A program made the position numbers and the translations under genes. From Plectranthus barbatus (Eukaryota; Streptophyta; Magnoliopsida; Lamiales; Lamiaceae): a stretch of 64,000 nucleotides of DNA. Positions 21,938-32,455 of the stretch are shown one piece after another. Every line of letters begins with the position of its first letter. The stretch's first letter is position 1. The notes beneath the pieces were generated by a model. It had not been told where the DNA came from. It searched no databases and was given only the letters and a program-made list of their open reading frames with translations. Location: assembly GCA_026898455.1 (NCBI GenBank), contig JAPKLW010000251.1, forward strand, positions 320,614 through 384,613, written 5' to 3'.

Positions 21938-22521
21938 TGCGCAGGACTCTTCAAGAACTGAGTCTTGGAAATCATGAGATCGATGATGTCAATAAGGAAT
22001 CTAAGAATTATCTTGATAATAATCAGACGGTTCCTCCGACTGGATCAATGAGTGACATACCTAAGACTCCAGTTTTCCTGACTGAACTTCAAATAGTTGA
22101 GAGGGCTGATGATGCAAGTGTCAACGCTGAGGCTTTAAGGAACACACATATAGATGATTTAGGTGAAAGGAATCCTTCAGAAGAACAAGATGCAATTCTA
22201 AAGGGAGATCTAACTGAATCCAAGGAAATCCATCTTCAAGACACCAAGGAATCATCAATCGAAGAGGAGCCAGTTATTGCTCAGAACTCAGAAACAGTCC
22301 AGGATACAGTTCCAAAGCAAGGAGATGAAAAAACCTTTGAAGAAAGCGAAGAAACAGTTCCGGAACCTGAAACTGAACCATCTCAAAAGGAACCTCCTAC
22401 CGTTTCTGAAGATCTAGCTGCCCGCACTGGAGACAAACCAACAAAGAAGCCTAGCTGGTTAAGAGATCATCCCAAGGAAGCCATCTTTGATGATATTGGA
22501 AATCCTATTCGAACCAGATAG
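21938..22521 (+). CDS. Element A pol acidic linker
   Basis: A Glu/Asp/Ser/Thr-rich segment between integrase and RT. It starts MRRTLQELSLGNHEID in a new frame (a small indel near 21935) and ends WLRDHPKEAIFDDIGNPIRTR, matching the end of B's linker (WLRAHSLEDVLGDINDPILTR). It ends at a TAG. It probably has no enzymatic role. Confidence 0.7.
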
Positions 22522-23263
22522 GGAACATCCTTAGTGTCCTGGTTCTTATCTCAGATCGAACCAATAAAGATCTCAGAAGCTCTTCAATCTACAGACTGGA
22601 TAAATGCGATGCAAGAGGAAATAAATGAGTTCGCTCGCAACAATGTGTGGTTCGAACCAGTTCTCAAATCGCTGATGATCTTGTTCTGCATCTCTCTCAG
22701 TTTCTACTCAAAAGTGGTTTCGAGAAGGGTGCAATAGATCGAAAACTATTCAAGATAAAGGATGGAGATGACATCTTACTGGTTCAGATCTATGTAGACG
22801 ACATTATCTTCGGAAGCAAAAATACCAAGCTATGTGAGAAGTTTGCCCAGTTGATGCAGAACAAGTTTCAGATGAGCATGATGGGCAAAATGACATATTT
22901 TCTTGGTTTGCAAGTTGATCATTCCGACGAAGGGATTTTCATCAGTCATAAGAAGTATACTCAAGATTTGATAAACTAGTTTTGTCCAGAAAAGACAAAA
23001 TCTCCAAGGATTCCTATGAGCACCAGTTCTCAAATCACTCTACATGAAGACGGAGAATCTGTGAACCCGACAGCTTATAGAGGAATAATAGGATCCTTAC
23101 TGTATCTAACTACCAGTCGACCATACATATCATATGCAGTAGGAGTATGTGCAAGGTAACAGGCAAACCCAAATAAGTCGCACATGGATGCAACAAAGAG
23201 AATTGTCTGATATCTCAAGAGTACAAGTCTCTAGGTATCTGGTATCCCAAAACTGATGGAATC
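22522..23263 (+). pseudogene. Reverse transcriptase of element A, with central deletion
   Basis: The entry block (DWINAMQEEINEFARNNVW) is followed directly near 22660-22700 by LSQFLLKSGFEKG. About 150 residues present in element B are missing, including the VKSAFLNGEL block. The catalytic box YVDDIIFGSKN is kept, with MSMMGKMTYFLGLQ after it. Further stops lie at 22978 and between 23150 and 23240. It cannot make a working RT. Confidence 0.85.
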
Positions 23264-23761
23264 ATGCTGAATGGATTCTCTAATTCAGATTTTAGAGGCT
23301 GGAGAATCAATAGAAAGAGCACAAGCGGAACCTGTCAGTTTTTAGGAGATAAACTGATTAGTTGGTTCAACAAGAAACAGAATTCGATGGCTACATCAAC
23401 CACAGAGGCAGAATATGTAGCAGCATCCAGCTGTTGTGCCCAAGTGCTGTGGATAATGCAACAACTTAAGGACTATGGAATAGATACAGGATGCGTTCCT
23501 ATCTACTGTGATATCAATAGCGCAGTTTCTATTTCGAAGAATCCAGTTGTACATTCAAGGACGAAACACATTGATATTAGTCATCATTTCTTCCGAGATC
23601 ACGTCGAAAAGGACGATGTCTCGGTGGAATACATTAGAACTGATGATCAGTTAGCGGATATATTTACCAAACTGCTACCTGAGGCTCACTTCAAAGAGCT
23701 ATGCATCAAACTAGGTCTTCTTGAGTTTGATGACGTCTCAAGAGAAGGAGACGATAAGTGA
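23264..23761 (+). CDS. RNase H domain of element A
   Basis: 165 open residues: the start NSDFRGWRINRKSTSG (the Asp preceding Phe is the usual catalytic residue), TEAEYVAASSC with the catalytic Glu, YCDINSAVSI with Asp, TKHIDISHHFFRDH, and ADIFTKLLPE. It ends with a TGA that closes the polyprotein. It matches B's RNase H throughout. Confidence 0.88.
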   Translation: MLNGFSNSDFRGWRINRKSTSGTCQFLGDKLISWFNKKQNSMATSTTEAEYVAASSCCAQVLWIMQQLKDYGIDTGCVPIYCDINSAVSISKNPVVHSRTKHIDISHHFFRDHVEKDDVSVEYIRTDDQLADIFTKLLPEAHFKELCIKLGLLEFDDVSREGDDK

Positions 23762-24092
23762 TCGACAACAACTAGTTAATTGCACTTGATTATTGTGATG
23801 ATTAAGTCAATTATAGCTTGTTACAATGATTGAAGTTTGTAGAAGACAAGAGAAAGGAATTGAGAGCTCTTTTATACATCAAAGATGGATACAAGGGATA
23901 AGCCTTTAATCATATTCGGCAACAACTACTTTGAAATATGGATCTTTCTCATGCAACAAGGTTCTTCAAGGACGGAGACTACGATAGGAAGGAAAATAAT
24001 CAAATTCCTTCAGTCCGGGCCATCCTGTGATGAGTGAAGGGATCTCCTGTTCAAGAAACCAACTCAACTACGTTCCAAAGGGAATTGGGGCA
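23762..24092. other. Non-coding stretch after pol of element A
   Basis: About 330 bp between the pol stop and the end of the antisense gene. I see no conserved frame. It should hold the 3' untranslated region of the antisense transcript. Confidence 0.4.
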
Positions 24093-24686
24093 TTAGGCAC
24101 CTCGCACCTTGTCAAAAATGAATGAGGCCCAATTAACTTCAGCTTCATGATCAATGGCCATCATTGCCTTCAAGACAAGTTGAGAGAAGTCATGCTCATC
24201 CATAGGATTACCAACAATCATATGATTGACAATGTCAAACATAATCTGATATCGGGGCGTCAACCATCGAGAAGAGGCAGTAGGATGGAAATTGACAGTC
24301 AAGTTCCTCCATTTATGCCAAGAAGACCATTCTGGGGATGTAACTTCCTTGAGATAATGAATGAGTGAAACACCTTTGTGTGGAAGCTCGAATCTCGTCG
24401 CAAAGGAATCAACCGACCAGCAAAGCTGATGATCATTGATGTTAGCAGTAATCTCCCCATCTTTAGTAACACAGCAGTCGGTGGCCATCGTCTTCAGCGT
24501 ATCCTCAAAGAATCTATATGGTGCTCTAGTTACAAATTTCTCAAGACCTACATCGTTGAGGTTCCTTACTATCGAATTGAACGTCACTGGTCTCGCTATG
24601 AGTTGACTCTCCAGGCAGTAAGGATTGAAAATCCTATTTCTCTCAATGGATACATTTCTTGGAGAAGCCATTCCTATCTCTTCCAA
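24093..24686 (-). CDS. Antisense accessory gene 1 of element A
   Basis: An uninterrupted 197-codon ORF on the strand opposite to A's gag-pol. Starts at 24686 (MEEIG) or 24671 (MASPRN) are possible; the second matches B's MDSPPR start. A helical N-terminus has GLEKFVTRAPYRFFEDTL. The middle block is FELPHKGVSLIHYL with WSSWHKW, and the C-terminal block is VNWASFIFDKV. These three blocks occur in the same order in the sense accessory gene (LPKEGVHIVSYL, HWLKWKK, DWATYIFGRL), so the two look paralogous. A TATA box lies at 24768-24775. I do not know its function; no enzyme motif, signal or membrane segment is visible. Confidence 0.65.
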   Translation of the reverse strand: MEEIGMASPRNVSIERNRIFNPYCLESQLIARPVTFNSIVRNLNDVGLEKFVTRAPYRFFEDTLKTMATDCCVTKDGEITANINDHQLCWSVDSFATRFELPHKGVSLIHYLKEVTSPEWSSWHKWRNLTVNFHPTASSRWLTPRYQIMFDIVNHMIVGNPMDEHDFSQLVLKAMMAIDHEAEVNWASFIFDKVRGA

Positions 24687-24767
24687 AGGTTTTTTTGGGG
24701 TATGCTGTTTATTGAAGATATGAAGACCGCAACCCTAGGTGATCGATCAACTCCTACTAAAAACTAC

Positions 24768-24775
24768 TATTTATA
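24768..24775 (-). promoter_or_regulatory. TATA box of antisense gene 1
   Basis: The minus strand reads AATTATAAATAGTAG, a strong plant TATA match 82-105 bp before the two possible ATGs. Confidence 0.6.
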
Positions 24776-25179
24776 ATTTTATATGGAAAGGAAATCAGGT
24801 GTTGATTCGTAAAGATATCGAATTAAATACGAAACGACGTTTCAGAAAAGCGCACAATGCTTAAGATCTCAGAGTCAGAATCCGAGACGTCAATATCAGC
24901 ATCAGAGAGTCTACACTGGCCAATTCAGATGATACAGGTGTTCATTCGATCAACCAAAATAGATGAATGGCAATATCAACATCAATTGAGTAGTACGTAT
25001 GTTCAGTAAAAGAAGATATGTTCAAAGATTGGATGATGCAGCAAATAAAGGGAGAACTATTCATTAAAAGTCCTATCGAGTACACAATTCATACAACGAC
25101 GAGCTACAAAAAATAGAAAGGACACATCATCAATTACTAAGTAACAGGAGTCAAATAGCAGCAGAAATCATCTCAACTA
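24776..25179. other. Intergenic stretch between the two antisense genes of A
   Basis: About 400 bp with no recognisable coding frame, repeat or element end. It would hold the upstream region of antisense gene 1 and the 3' end of antisense gene 2. Confidence 0.4.
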
Positions 25180-25390
25180 TCAGCGAGGTCTATAGGGGTA
25201 ATAGTCAGTTTGCCGCAGTCGTGAACCTGATGTACCCTCAGCCAAGAAAGGGATCCGCCTCTCCAGGAGCCAGCTCAGTTGCATGCCATAGGGGATAGGA
25301 GCCCTCAACAGATCTTGCATAGCCATCTTAAAACGATCAAAGATGAAAGCAACCCAGTCAACCTCAACCTGATCTTCAAAAGCCTTCATT

Positions 25391-25856
25391 GCTCTCCAAA
25401 CAGGTTTAGAGAAGTATGTCTGTAACAGAGGGTTACAGAGCACCAGCTGGTTAATAATGTCAAACAACACCAAGAGTCGTGGCCGAAGGTTAGCGCTAGG
25501 GACCTCTAGGTTGAAAACGTGATCGGTACCCCTCCACTCCNNNNNNNNNNATGACGACCATTTAGGAGCTGTCTCATCGATTCGATAGTGCAAAACCAGA
25601 GTACCATGCTGTGGCAGCAAGAAATTGCTCTCCAAACAGGTGGATAGAAGTTTGTCTGTAACAGAGGGTTATAGAGCACCAGCTGGTTAATAATGTCAAA
25701 CGACACCAAGAGTTGTGGCCGAAGGTTAGCGCTAGGGACCTCTAGGTTTAAAACGTGATCGGTACCCCTCCACTCCAACCATGACGACCATTTAGGAGCT
25801 GTCTCATCGATTCGATAGTGCAAAACCGGAGTACCATGCTGTGGCAGCAAGAATTC
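25391..25856. repeat. Near-identical direct duplication flanking an assembly gap
   Basis: Unit 1 (25391-25626) and unit 2 (25627-25856) both start GCTCTCCAAACAGG and differ at a handful of bases. Unit 1 holds ten Ns where unit 2 has AACC. Allelic contig ends joined without merging would produce this pattern. Confidence 0.75.
25541..25550. other. Assembly gap (10 Ns)
   Basis: Ten undetermined bases. The duplicate unit suggests that only four bases belong here. Confidence 0.99.
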
Positions 25857-26153
25857 TCGAGCCAAGAAGTCTGCAGAGAGGGTAAAATCAAATCTATTAA
25901 GACTGAAAGTGATCTCATCCTCAGAGATAGTAGGCTCGTAAAGCATCATCCTGAGCAGATCCTACTGGAAAGCAGTCGGTCGTACTGACAGGAAGTGATC
26001 CAAGCCATTTATCTCCAAGAGGTCAATCGTCTGATGGTACACATCTTCTGGTAATTTAAAACATTCAAAATACAACCTTTGTCGATTGAAGACCTTGTTT
26101 CAGACGATTGTAATTCTAGCCATCTCCTCAGCGATATTCATCGATTCAACCAT

Positions 26154-26989
26154 TTCAAATAAAGAATATGGTTAAGAGAAATGAATGAAAGGAGTCACTG
26201 ATTCTATGATCGTTGCCCTGTCAAAGGAGCATTTATAGAAACACATGAGTCATTTATGGCACTGCCACGTCCTTAGTAAGCAAGGAAATGACATATCAGA
26301 TCAATGAAAAAAGGAATGAAGGAGGAATTCATTGCTCAAACATCTCTTGGGGTAAATTGCCTCCAGGATACAGATACTAGGTCAGACGTCTATGACTTCA
26401 GGGAACATCTATACATCATTTTCTCCACCAATTAGGTGTTCAGAAGTTATCATTGTTTTGTGAGAAATGTTCAAGAACTGCGCAGCATGAAGAAAACTGT
26501 CAAGGCCTTTATCCAAAGGGAAAATGATCTTGTCATGTAAAGGAATAGCAGCTCAGTTTCTTCCTATGACATACAGGGTGGATTATCGGATTTACTCTAC
26601 AAAGCTCGAAGAGAGAGAAAATGGCTGACATCATAATGAAGTGCATTATCGATCATCGCAAAGATATCGGCGGCACATCACATTAAATGCGGATCATGCA
26701 AGGCATATTTCCCGGTGCCACGTCGTATTACCATACTCTGCAACATAGTGTCCCAGACAATTCAAACAGACGCCAACGTCAGCATTAATCCTAGTCCTCC
26801 ACGACAAAGCAGGGTTTGAATGGTCTTATTCAAAAATTCATCGAGAACCCGCAATTCATCATGCCGTCTCCTTGAATTCCTCTCATACAGCCTGTCAATC
26901 TGATCAAGATATCCTTGGGGCTCATTCCAAGATCTTCATATCCGATCAATCCTTCTATCCAGTTTAGGCCGAAAAGAAAAATCCAAATC
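26154..26989. promoter_or_regulatory. Divergent intergenic region of element A accessory genes
   Basis: About 0.84 kb between antisense gene 2 (leftward) and the sense gene (rightward). It carries a TATA box for the leftward gene (26231-26237) and two GCCACGTC words (near 26260 and 26716), plus CGGCGGCA and CATTAAATGC near 26669-26690. Element B's divergent region contains the same CATTAAATGC, CGGCGGCA (reverse strand) and GCCACGT (reverse strand) words. Promoter activity is inferred. Confidence 0.45.
26231..26237 (-). promoter_or_regulatory. TATA box of antisense gene 2
   Basis: The minus strand reads TTCTATAAATGC, 78-84 bp before the ATG at 26153. Confidence 0.55.
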
Positions 26990-29408
26990 ATGAATACCAG
27001 TGTCCCTGAGAATACAGAAAACATTGTCTTCACTGGAGAGACTTCCCAAGATGAAATATTTCAGTTAGCAGAATCCTCAAAGCTCATCGATCGACAGACT
27101 CTAATACATCAGGATGCGAAGGAGAAAATTCTAAACTGGAAGAACTTTCTCTCAATCACCGAAGATGAGGAAGTTGCTAAAGTAATCATTGGAAAGCTAA
27201 TTAAAGAAAACTTGACAGAGTTTCTAACTGCGTGTCCTCTACGGTTCAATCCGACTCAGGTCGTCGAATTTTACCAAAATGCCACTTCAACGATAAAGAT
27301 GACACTTTCTTTCTCACCACAGTTGAAGGATTGATGATAAAAGTCAATCCTGATCTTGTTGCTGAATATATTAACCTACCTAAGGAAGGGGTTCATATTG
27401 TCAGCTATCTTCAACATGATACAGCTGAACTGAAGGCTCACTGGCTTAAATGGAAAAAGCCCGAACTGCCAGAGAAGTTCAAACCTGCCACCAAAGTGTC
27501 CGAACTTAATTCCTTTTCCAAGACTCTTAGTGAGATTGCGCTGAGAATGATTGACTGTGGATTTAGGTCATTGTCTGAATTAAGAAGTCCCAAATACTCT
27601 CTCATGATGACCCTTGATGATTGCCCTGGCAGAGACTGGGCCACATACATCTTTGGACGCTTACTAGAGAACGGGAAGAAGAATAAGGATATCCCAATTA
27701 AGGGAAAGTTCTCAAGTGTAGGGTTATGCTCGAAGGTTAGCTATCTTCTTGAGAGGTTCTTAAGAACAATGGATGAAGGAGAAACAGTTCTATCATCCAA
27801 CTTCATCCCACAAAAATTTCTAGTTTATTGCTCTATTTAAAAGGATGAGGTATCTACCACGTTAGACGACATGGAGATCGATGCAGAATTAGTTGCCGAA
27901 CTAGAGGAAATTCTAGCAGTTCGCATAGTTGAGACGTCCAAGAAGTCCAAAAAGTCAGGCTCTCATGGTCACAAGTCCCTACAAAAGGAAAACAGAAGGA
28001 AGCGAAAACATCAAATTCACAGCTCGAAGGAAGATTCAAATCAAGATATTCAATGAACTGTTGATCCGCCTCATCATCGCAGGAAAAAGAAGATGAACAA
28101 AGACAAATCAATCACCTCAGTTGCCAGAGAACTGACCTTCGATTCTGCACATGAAGATGAAGGTCCAGTTTCCAATCTTGGCAAAGAAGCTCCAAACAAA
28201 GACTACAACATCCAGCAGCGTTGATTGCCTCCCCACCCTCCAATCTTGATCGAACCACACCACGACATCTAGAATTGGATGAAAATATACCCATCATGGC
28301 TTCAGGGGGAACTGATCAACTAAGCGCTCATCAAGTGCTTACTTCAAGCTCTGTGGTATTAAAACTGGACGTTATCCAAAAAATAATCACTGAATATAAC
28401 ACATCTTTTCAGCAACTTGACAACTAGCGTCAAGAGCTCGAGGATCGGCAACAAGAAATAATTACTCAATGGCAAAAGCTAGATAACAAAGAACAAATGT
28501 TCAAGAATCGTTTATCACAACTAGAAAAGGAGGTACATACAACAACAACTGACCTTCACAGATTACGAGAAAAAGAAGAAGAAGAAAGAATTAGGAGAAA
28601 AGCAGAAGCCGCAGCTGAAATGAAAAGAAAGCAAGAAGCCGAAGCTGCTAAGCTAAAGAGACAAGCACAAGCAGCAACTGAGCTCCAGCGTCAGGCCAAG
28701 CAAGTTGCTGAATTGAAATGACAGGAAGAAGCCACAACATCAACCAGTCTACGGTCACAACTGGCCGATGATATTGCTGAGCTAGTACGTCAACAACAGG
28801 CCGAAGCAGATGCTAAACAAGCTGAAACCTCAGCAACAAAATAGGGGGAAGAAACAGACTCATATCCACTTCTTCCTCCACCAGATGCCTCTACTGCTTC
28901 ATCTCACAGTCAGACAGAGGACAACTCTAAGGCAATAACTCCAGTTGACAGAGTCATGTCACCCGACCTGCTCTCTATCGATGTTAACTCTCTACCCTAC
29001 ATTGTTCTAAATTAAGCTTTAGACCGTCATGTCGAACAACAACTAGTCCTTGTTCTTGATATTGTCAAACAGGGGGAAGAGCAAAGGGATTAGTCGCTGA
29101 CGCTGCAGTTGATTTTATTAGATGAAAAGTAACAAGAGGAACAACGAACACGAAATGAAGAGTACAGAAAATAAGAAGAGGAACGCAGAAAGCGGGATGA
29201 AGATATCGACATAAAGTTGAATCTTCTAATGGCTGCCAGAGAGGAAGATAGGAAACATTTCTCAGATATAACAACAGTTCTAAAGATCCATCAAGCCACT
29301 CTGCCGACCATAGCTACCGATACTGCAACTTCTTCAAAATCAAAGGACGAAGACTCGTTAAATCAGGAAAACGAGAATGAGTGGAATCAAGTCAACAATG
29401 TAAGGTGA
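26990..29408 (+). pseudogene. Sense accessory gene of element A: N-terminal domain and coiled coil
   Basis: The ATG at 26990 (MNTSVPENTENIVF) opens a frame to about 27330; a frameshift near 27270 moves to 27232-27840. The N-terminal domain shows FLTACPLRFNPTQVVEFYQ, IKVNPDLVAEYINLPKEGV, HWLKWKKPELPEK, SLMMTLDDCPGRDWATYIF and GKFSSVGLCSKVSYLLE. Each has a counterpart in element B's sense gene. After 27840 come Lys/Ser-rich and then Glu/Lys/Ala/Gln-rich heptads (28497-28850) with several stops. A final segment, 29217-29408, ends at a TGA. The whole is about 800 codons if restored, too decayed to be made now. Function unknown; the place in the element is that of the Sirevirus extra ORF. Confidence 0.7.
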
Positions 29409-29794
29409 ACTCTTTCCATTTTCCTTGTTTTGATTCTTAATATCTTCTGAATGTTCTTCATTTATGCAATTTGTTCATGTTTTTGTAATCAACAATATGT
29501 ATATGAGAAATGAAAAACTGTCGGTTTGAAGACAATCACTAATTGTCTATTTCCTTGATTCTTATCTAGCTGAATTTACATGTTTTAGTGTGATCAACGT
29601 TTTCTTCCTATAGCTCTAAATTAATCATTTTCAACTGAGGAGAATTAACCCATTTAGGGGGAAGATTATTTAGAGTAGGTCTAGTGTAGAAGAGGCACAA
29701 ATCTGAGTAGTGTAGACTAGTAAAAAATTGTAAACTCAGATCAACTGCATCTTCTTACCGACAGATAGACTTAGAGGTATGGTTTTGACAACAT
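29409..29794 (+). other. 3' untranslated stretch of element A
   Basis: Non-coding. A purine run GGGGGAAG near 29657 resembles a secondary polypurine tract. I see nothing else. Confidence 0.4.
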
Positions 29795-29809
29795 CAAAAA
29801 GGGGGAAAT
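29795..29809 (+). other. Polypurine tract of element A
   Basis: CAAAAAGGGGGAAAT just before the 3' LTR, the standard SIRE-type tract. Confidence 0.8.
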
Positions 29810-31214
29810 TTTTAGGTATTGATGTAGAAATCCTACCTTAATTTGATGTTTTGATGTGTCAAAACTAAATACCAAATTCTAGGACTTAGAGTTATTAGCT
29901 CATGTAATCCTTGTATAGGATAATTCAAGTTGTAAGAGATCGTTCAGACAAAAAATGTCTTGACTAAGAAGAGAAGACGAGCAGAGCAAGGTCATGAAAA
30001 ATGTGGATACAGTTTTCACAAATAATCTCCTAAGAGGAGTCTGCAGTTTTAACAGCAAGACAGTTTTGCATCAGGAAACGTGTACATGATAAGATGTCGA
30101 ACAAAAAGGCTAATGAAAAAGGTCAGACAGATACGAAGCTGCAACTGGTGTACAACGTTCGACGTCAGACACACAAGTACAAATTGCTCTGAAAAGCAGT
30201 ACCTTGTAGCAGAAAAAGCAGAGTGATAAGCAACTTTTCAGAAAAGCATGGATTGTGATTGGACACCATATCCAATGTCTCTACCGGCTATTTTTTGGTG
30301 GATCACCTATAAATAGCAGGATCAACAGAGACATAAAAACCTTTTCAAAATCTATATCTCTCTGCTCAATTATCTACAAACGTTGAATCTTTATTCACTG
30401 TCTCCTGCGTGAATCTGAAGAAAAGTATTACATGCCTTCAAGGGAGAAGACATTTGCTTCCGTAGTTCTCTTATTGAGCTCACTGCATTCATTGCTACGG
30501 AGTCGGAGGAGATTCACTGTGCTACGTTGCTATTACTAGAATTATGTTAGCAGAATTAATCTAGTATCTGGGTGTTCTTACTGTCTTTGTAAGAACACGG
30601 CAACCTGGTCTTTGCAGTGGAAGAACATGTTATTACGGGCTACCGCCAAATAGCTGACGTTCTTGGAAGAACAATATCATCCAACCTTACCAAAGAAGGA
30701 AAAGGGTGGTTTCTCCTTAGGCCACTTTTGAGCCGGTCCACAGAGAAGACGCAGAGCCTTCGACGGACTGAAGAAGGAGTGAAGAGCAACTACCTGGGCG
30801 AGTGATCCATCTTGCTGTGGAATGAGGTTTCTCCAGCATCTGGCTATAGATCATGAGGATTGTATCTTTATAACTTAGTGAATTATCGGATCTGATATCC
30901 ATAGAGTGGACGTAGGACTTTAGGCTCTAGACCACTATAATATCCTGTGTCGTTTACAGTTTTTGATTTACATTCTGCACCTTACAGTTTACTGGATATT
31001 TTAAAACCTTCATACTTACGCAAGTGTATAAACTGCCAAACTGTTTGAACTGTAAAACTGCTAACTAATCCGCCGGGTAATATAAAACTGTATTTTAAAT
31101 CGAAACTGTCAGCTACGAACTGTGATAGCAACTGAACTATATTTGTACTTAGAGTGTAATTCATTGTTTAATTACTCCGCTGCACATTGTTTGTACTCTG
31201 ATCTGGGACCAACA
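29810..31214 (+). repeat. 3' LTR of element A
   Basis: It begins TTTTAGG, probably TGTTAGG with its G changed, and ends CTGATCTGGGACCAACA, close to the end of B's LTR in element sense (CTGATCTCAGGGACCAACA). TATAAATA is at 30308-30315, with CCGCTGCA near the 3' end shared with B. The left edge is uncertain by a few bases because the partner LTR is outside the window. Confidence 0.75.
30308..30315 (+). promoter_or_regulatory. TATA box in LTR of A
   Basis: CACCTATAAATAGCAGG, a strong plant TATA context. Confidence 0.65.
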
Positions 31215-31737
31215 GCTAATATATTCGAGAGTGTAGAGGGAAGAACTACAAAATAGTTGGAAAGTCAAGCATTTAAAGAAGTACTATCATTAGTACACAG
31301 ATATGCTTACTCTACCCTACTCTTTTACATTTTTTCCAAATAAGATTATCTCATCTAAAACATTACTAACTTGAACGTTGGAGGGGCGATGCCCTGACCC
31401 ATGTCTGCCTATCATGCAGCTGAAGTACGGAGCTCGACACCAATGACCATCACTACTCGGTATCAAGCCCTCAAGATAGTCGACAAAAAATTGTAAAGGT
31501 TGTCGACATCGAAGACCCAAGGTCAAATCAATTTGCGGAAACAAGTTATGCACACGTGATACGAAATAACATTGAAGAATCACGATATGGAAAATCATTG
31601 AAGATAAAAACGAAAAGCATCGCGACTAGGGAATAAAGGACCAAAGGAAGCATTCATGTAAAAGCAACATTCAAAACAAAGTAAGAGCAATATTGATATG
31701 CAAAAACCAAATAGAAAGTAAAAAGCTAGTGTATCTT
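31215..31737. other. Unassigned sequence between A and E
   Basis: About 520 bp that match neither neighbour. It is the left flank of E's insertion site and continues at 40084. I see no supported gene; the only longer minus-strand frame (31317-31598) has no recognisable motif. Confidence 0.5.
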
Positions 31738-32455
31738 TGATCACTATAAAATCTACAGATTAATTATAGAAATAGTGGAAAATAAAATTTGTAAAGTTGA
31801 ATGTCGAAGCCAAGGGAATTATATGGGGAAATTATCATATGTACTAATTATTATCCTAAAATCCATTGTTTGAGTAAATAGAAATTCAGGGTTTTGGTCT
31901 TTTTGAAAGTAAAGAAAATAGAACTTGAAATTAAAGGTTTTGAAAGCAAAATTTAAAGAACACGGATTCTAGGGCGAACAATTAATCATAATACATGTAA
32001 AATCTGTTGACTTGCATTGGTGGGAAATCAGAAAAATACTATAAGTTCTTGGTCTGACAATTATAGCCTAGGTTATTATTATGTGAATGTATTTTCTTGG
32101 TCGGCCTCAATAACACAGTAATAACCAACCTTATTGAATCTACAAATTTAATTCTTACAATTTATTATCTTCCCTTAAGACAGAAATTAACTGTATTTAA
32201 ATTCCTTTTCCTGTTATTAATTGTCTCCTCTCAGTTTTTCAATTAATAACTATGAACCTAGAATTAATTTTATCTCTCGATCTTAAATCAATTCAAGCCT
32301 CTAACAACTAAATCAGGAATTCAAAACCATGTAGTTTGAGTAAATGAATTATACATGCATTAAAGATTAATCATTCATTGCCTTAAAACACGCTAGGGTA
32401 TTTAGCCACTTATAGCAGATAGAAAACTATAGAAGAACATTTTATTAAAGTGCAT

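Larger units (their letters stand above)
25180..26153 (-). pseudogene. Antisense accessory gene 2 of element A
   Basis: From an ATG at 26153 (MVESMNIAEEMARITIV) the frame has an early TGA and a TAG near 25960, and is then open. It shows LEINGLDHFLSVRPTAF, FLLPQHGTPVLHYRI with WSSWLEWRG, and VDWVAFIFDRF, paralogous to antisense gene 1. An N-gap and a duplicated 230-bp block at 25391-25856 disturb the middle. Reading through one copy gives a continuous protein with a Pro/Arg-rich tail ending at 25180. A TATA box lies at 26231-26237. Function unknown. Confidence 0.6.
1..31214 (+). mobile_element. Element A: SIRE-like Ty1/Copia retrotransposon, 5' end outside window
   Basis: Pieces in one orientation read as gag (1-309 and 14090 on), protease (split at 15272/20766), integrase, RNase H, accessory genes, polypurine tract and a 3' LTR ending CCAACA at 31214. 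The two large interruptions are elements B (310-14089) and C (15273-20765). Removing them rejoins the gag frame and the protease frame. The RT motif YVDDIIFGS and the MSMMGKM block are typical of the SIRE lineage of Copia. The 5' LTR and first part of gag lie to the left of the window, so the flanking duplication cannot be checked. Confidence 0.85.

Noticed and set aside
31317..31598. Minus-strand frame between A and E
   Set aside because: No recognisable motif and no start context; cannot be told from chance.
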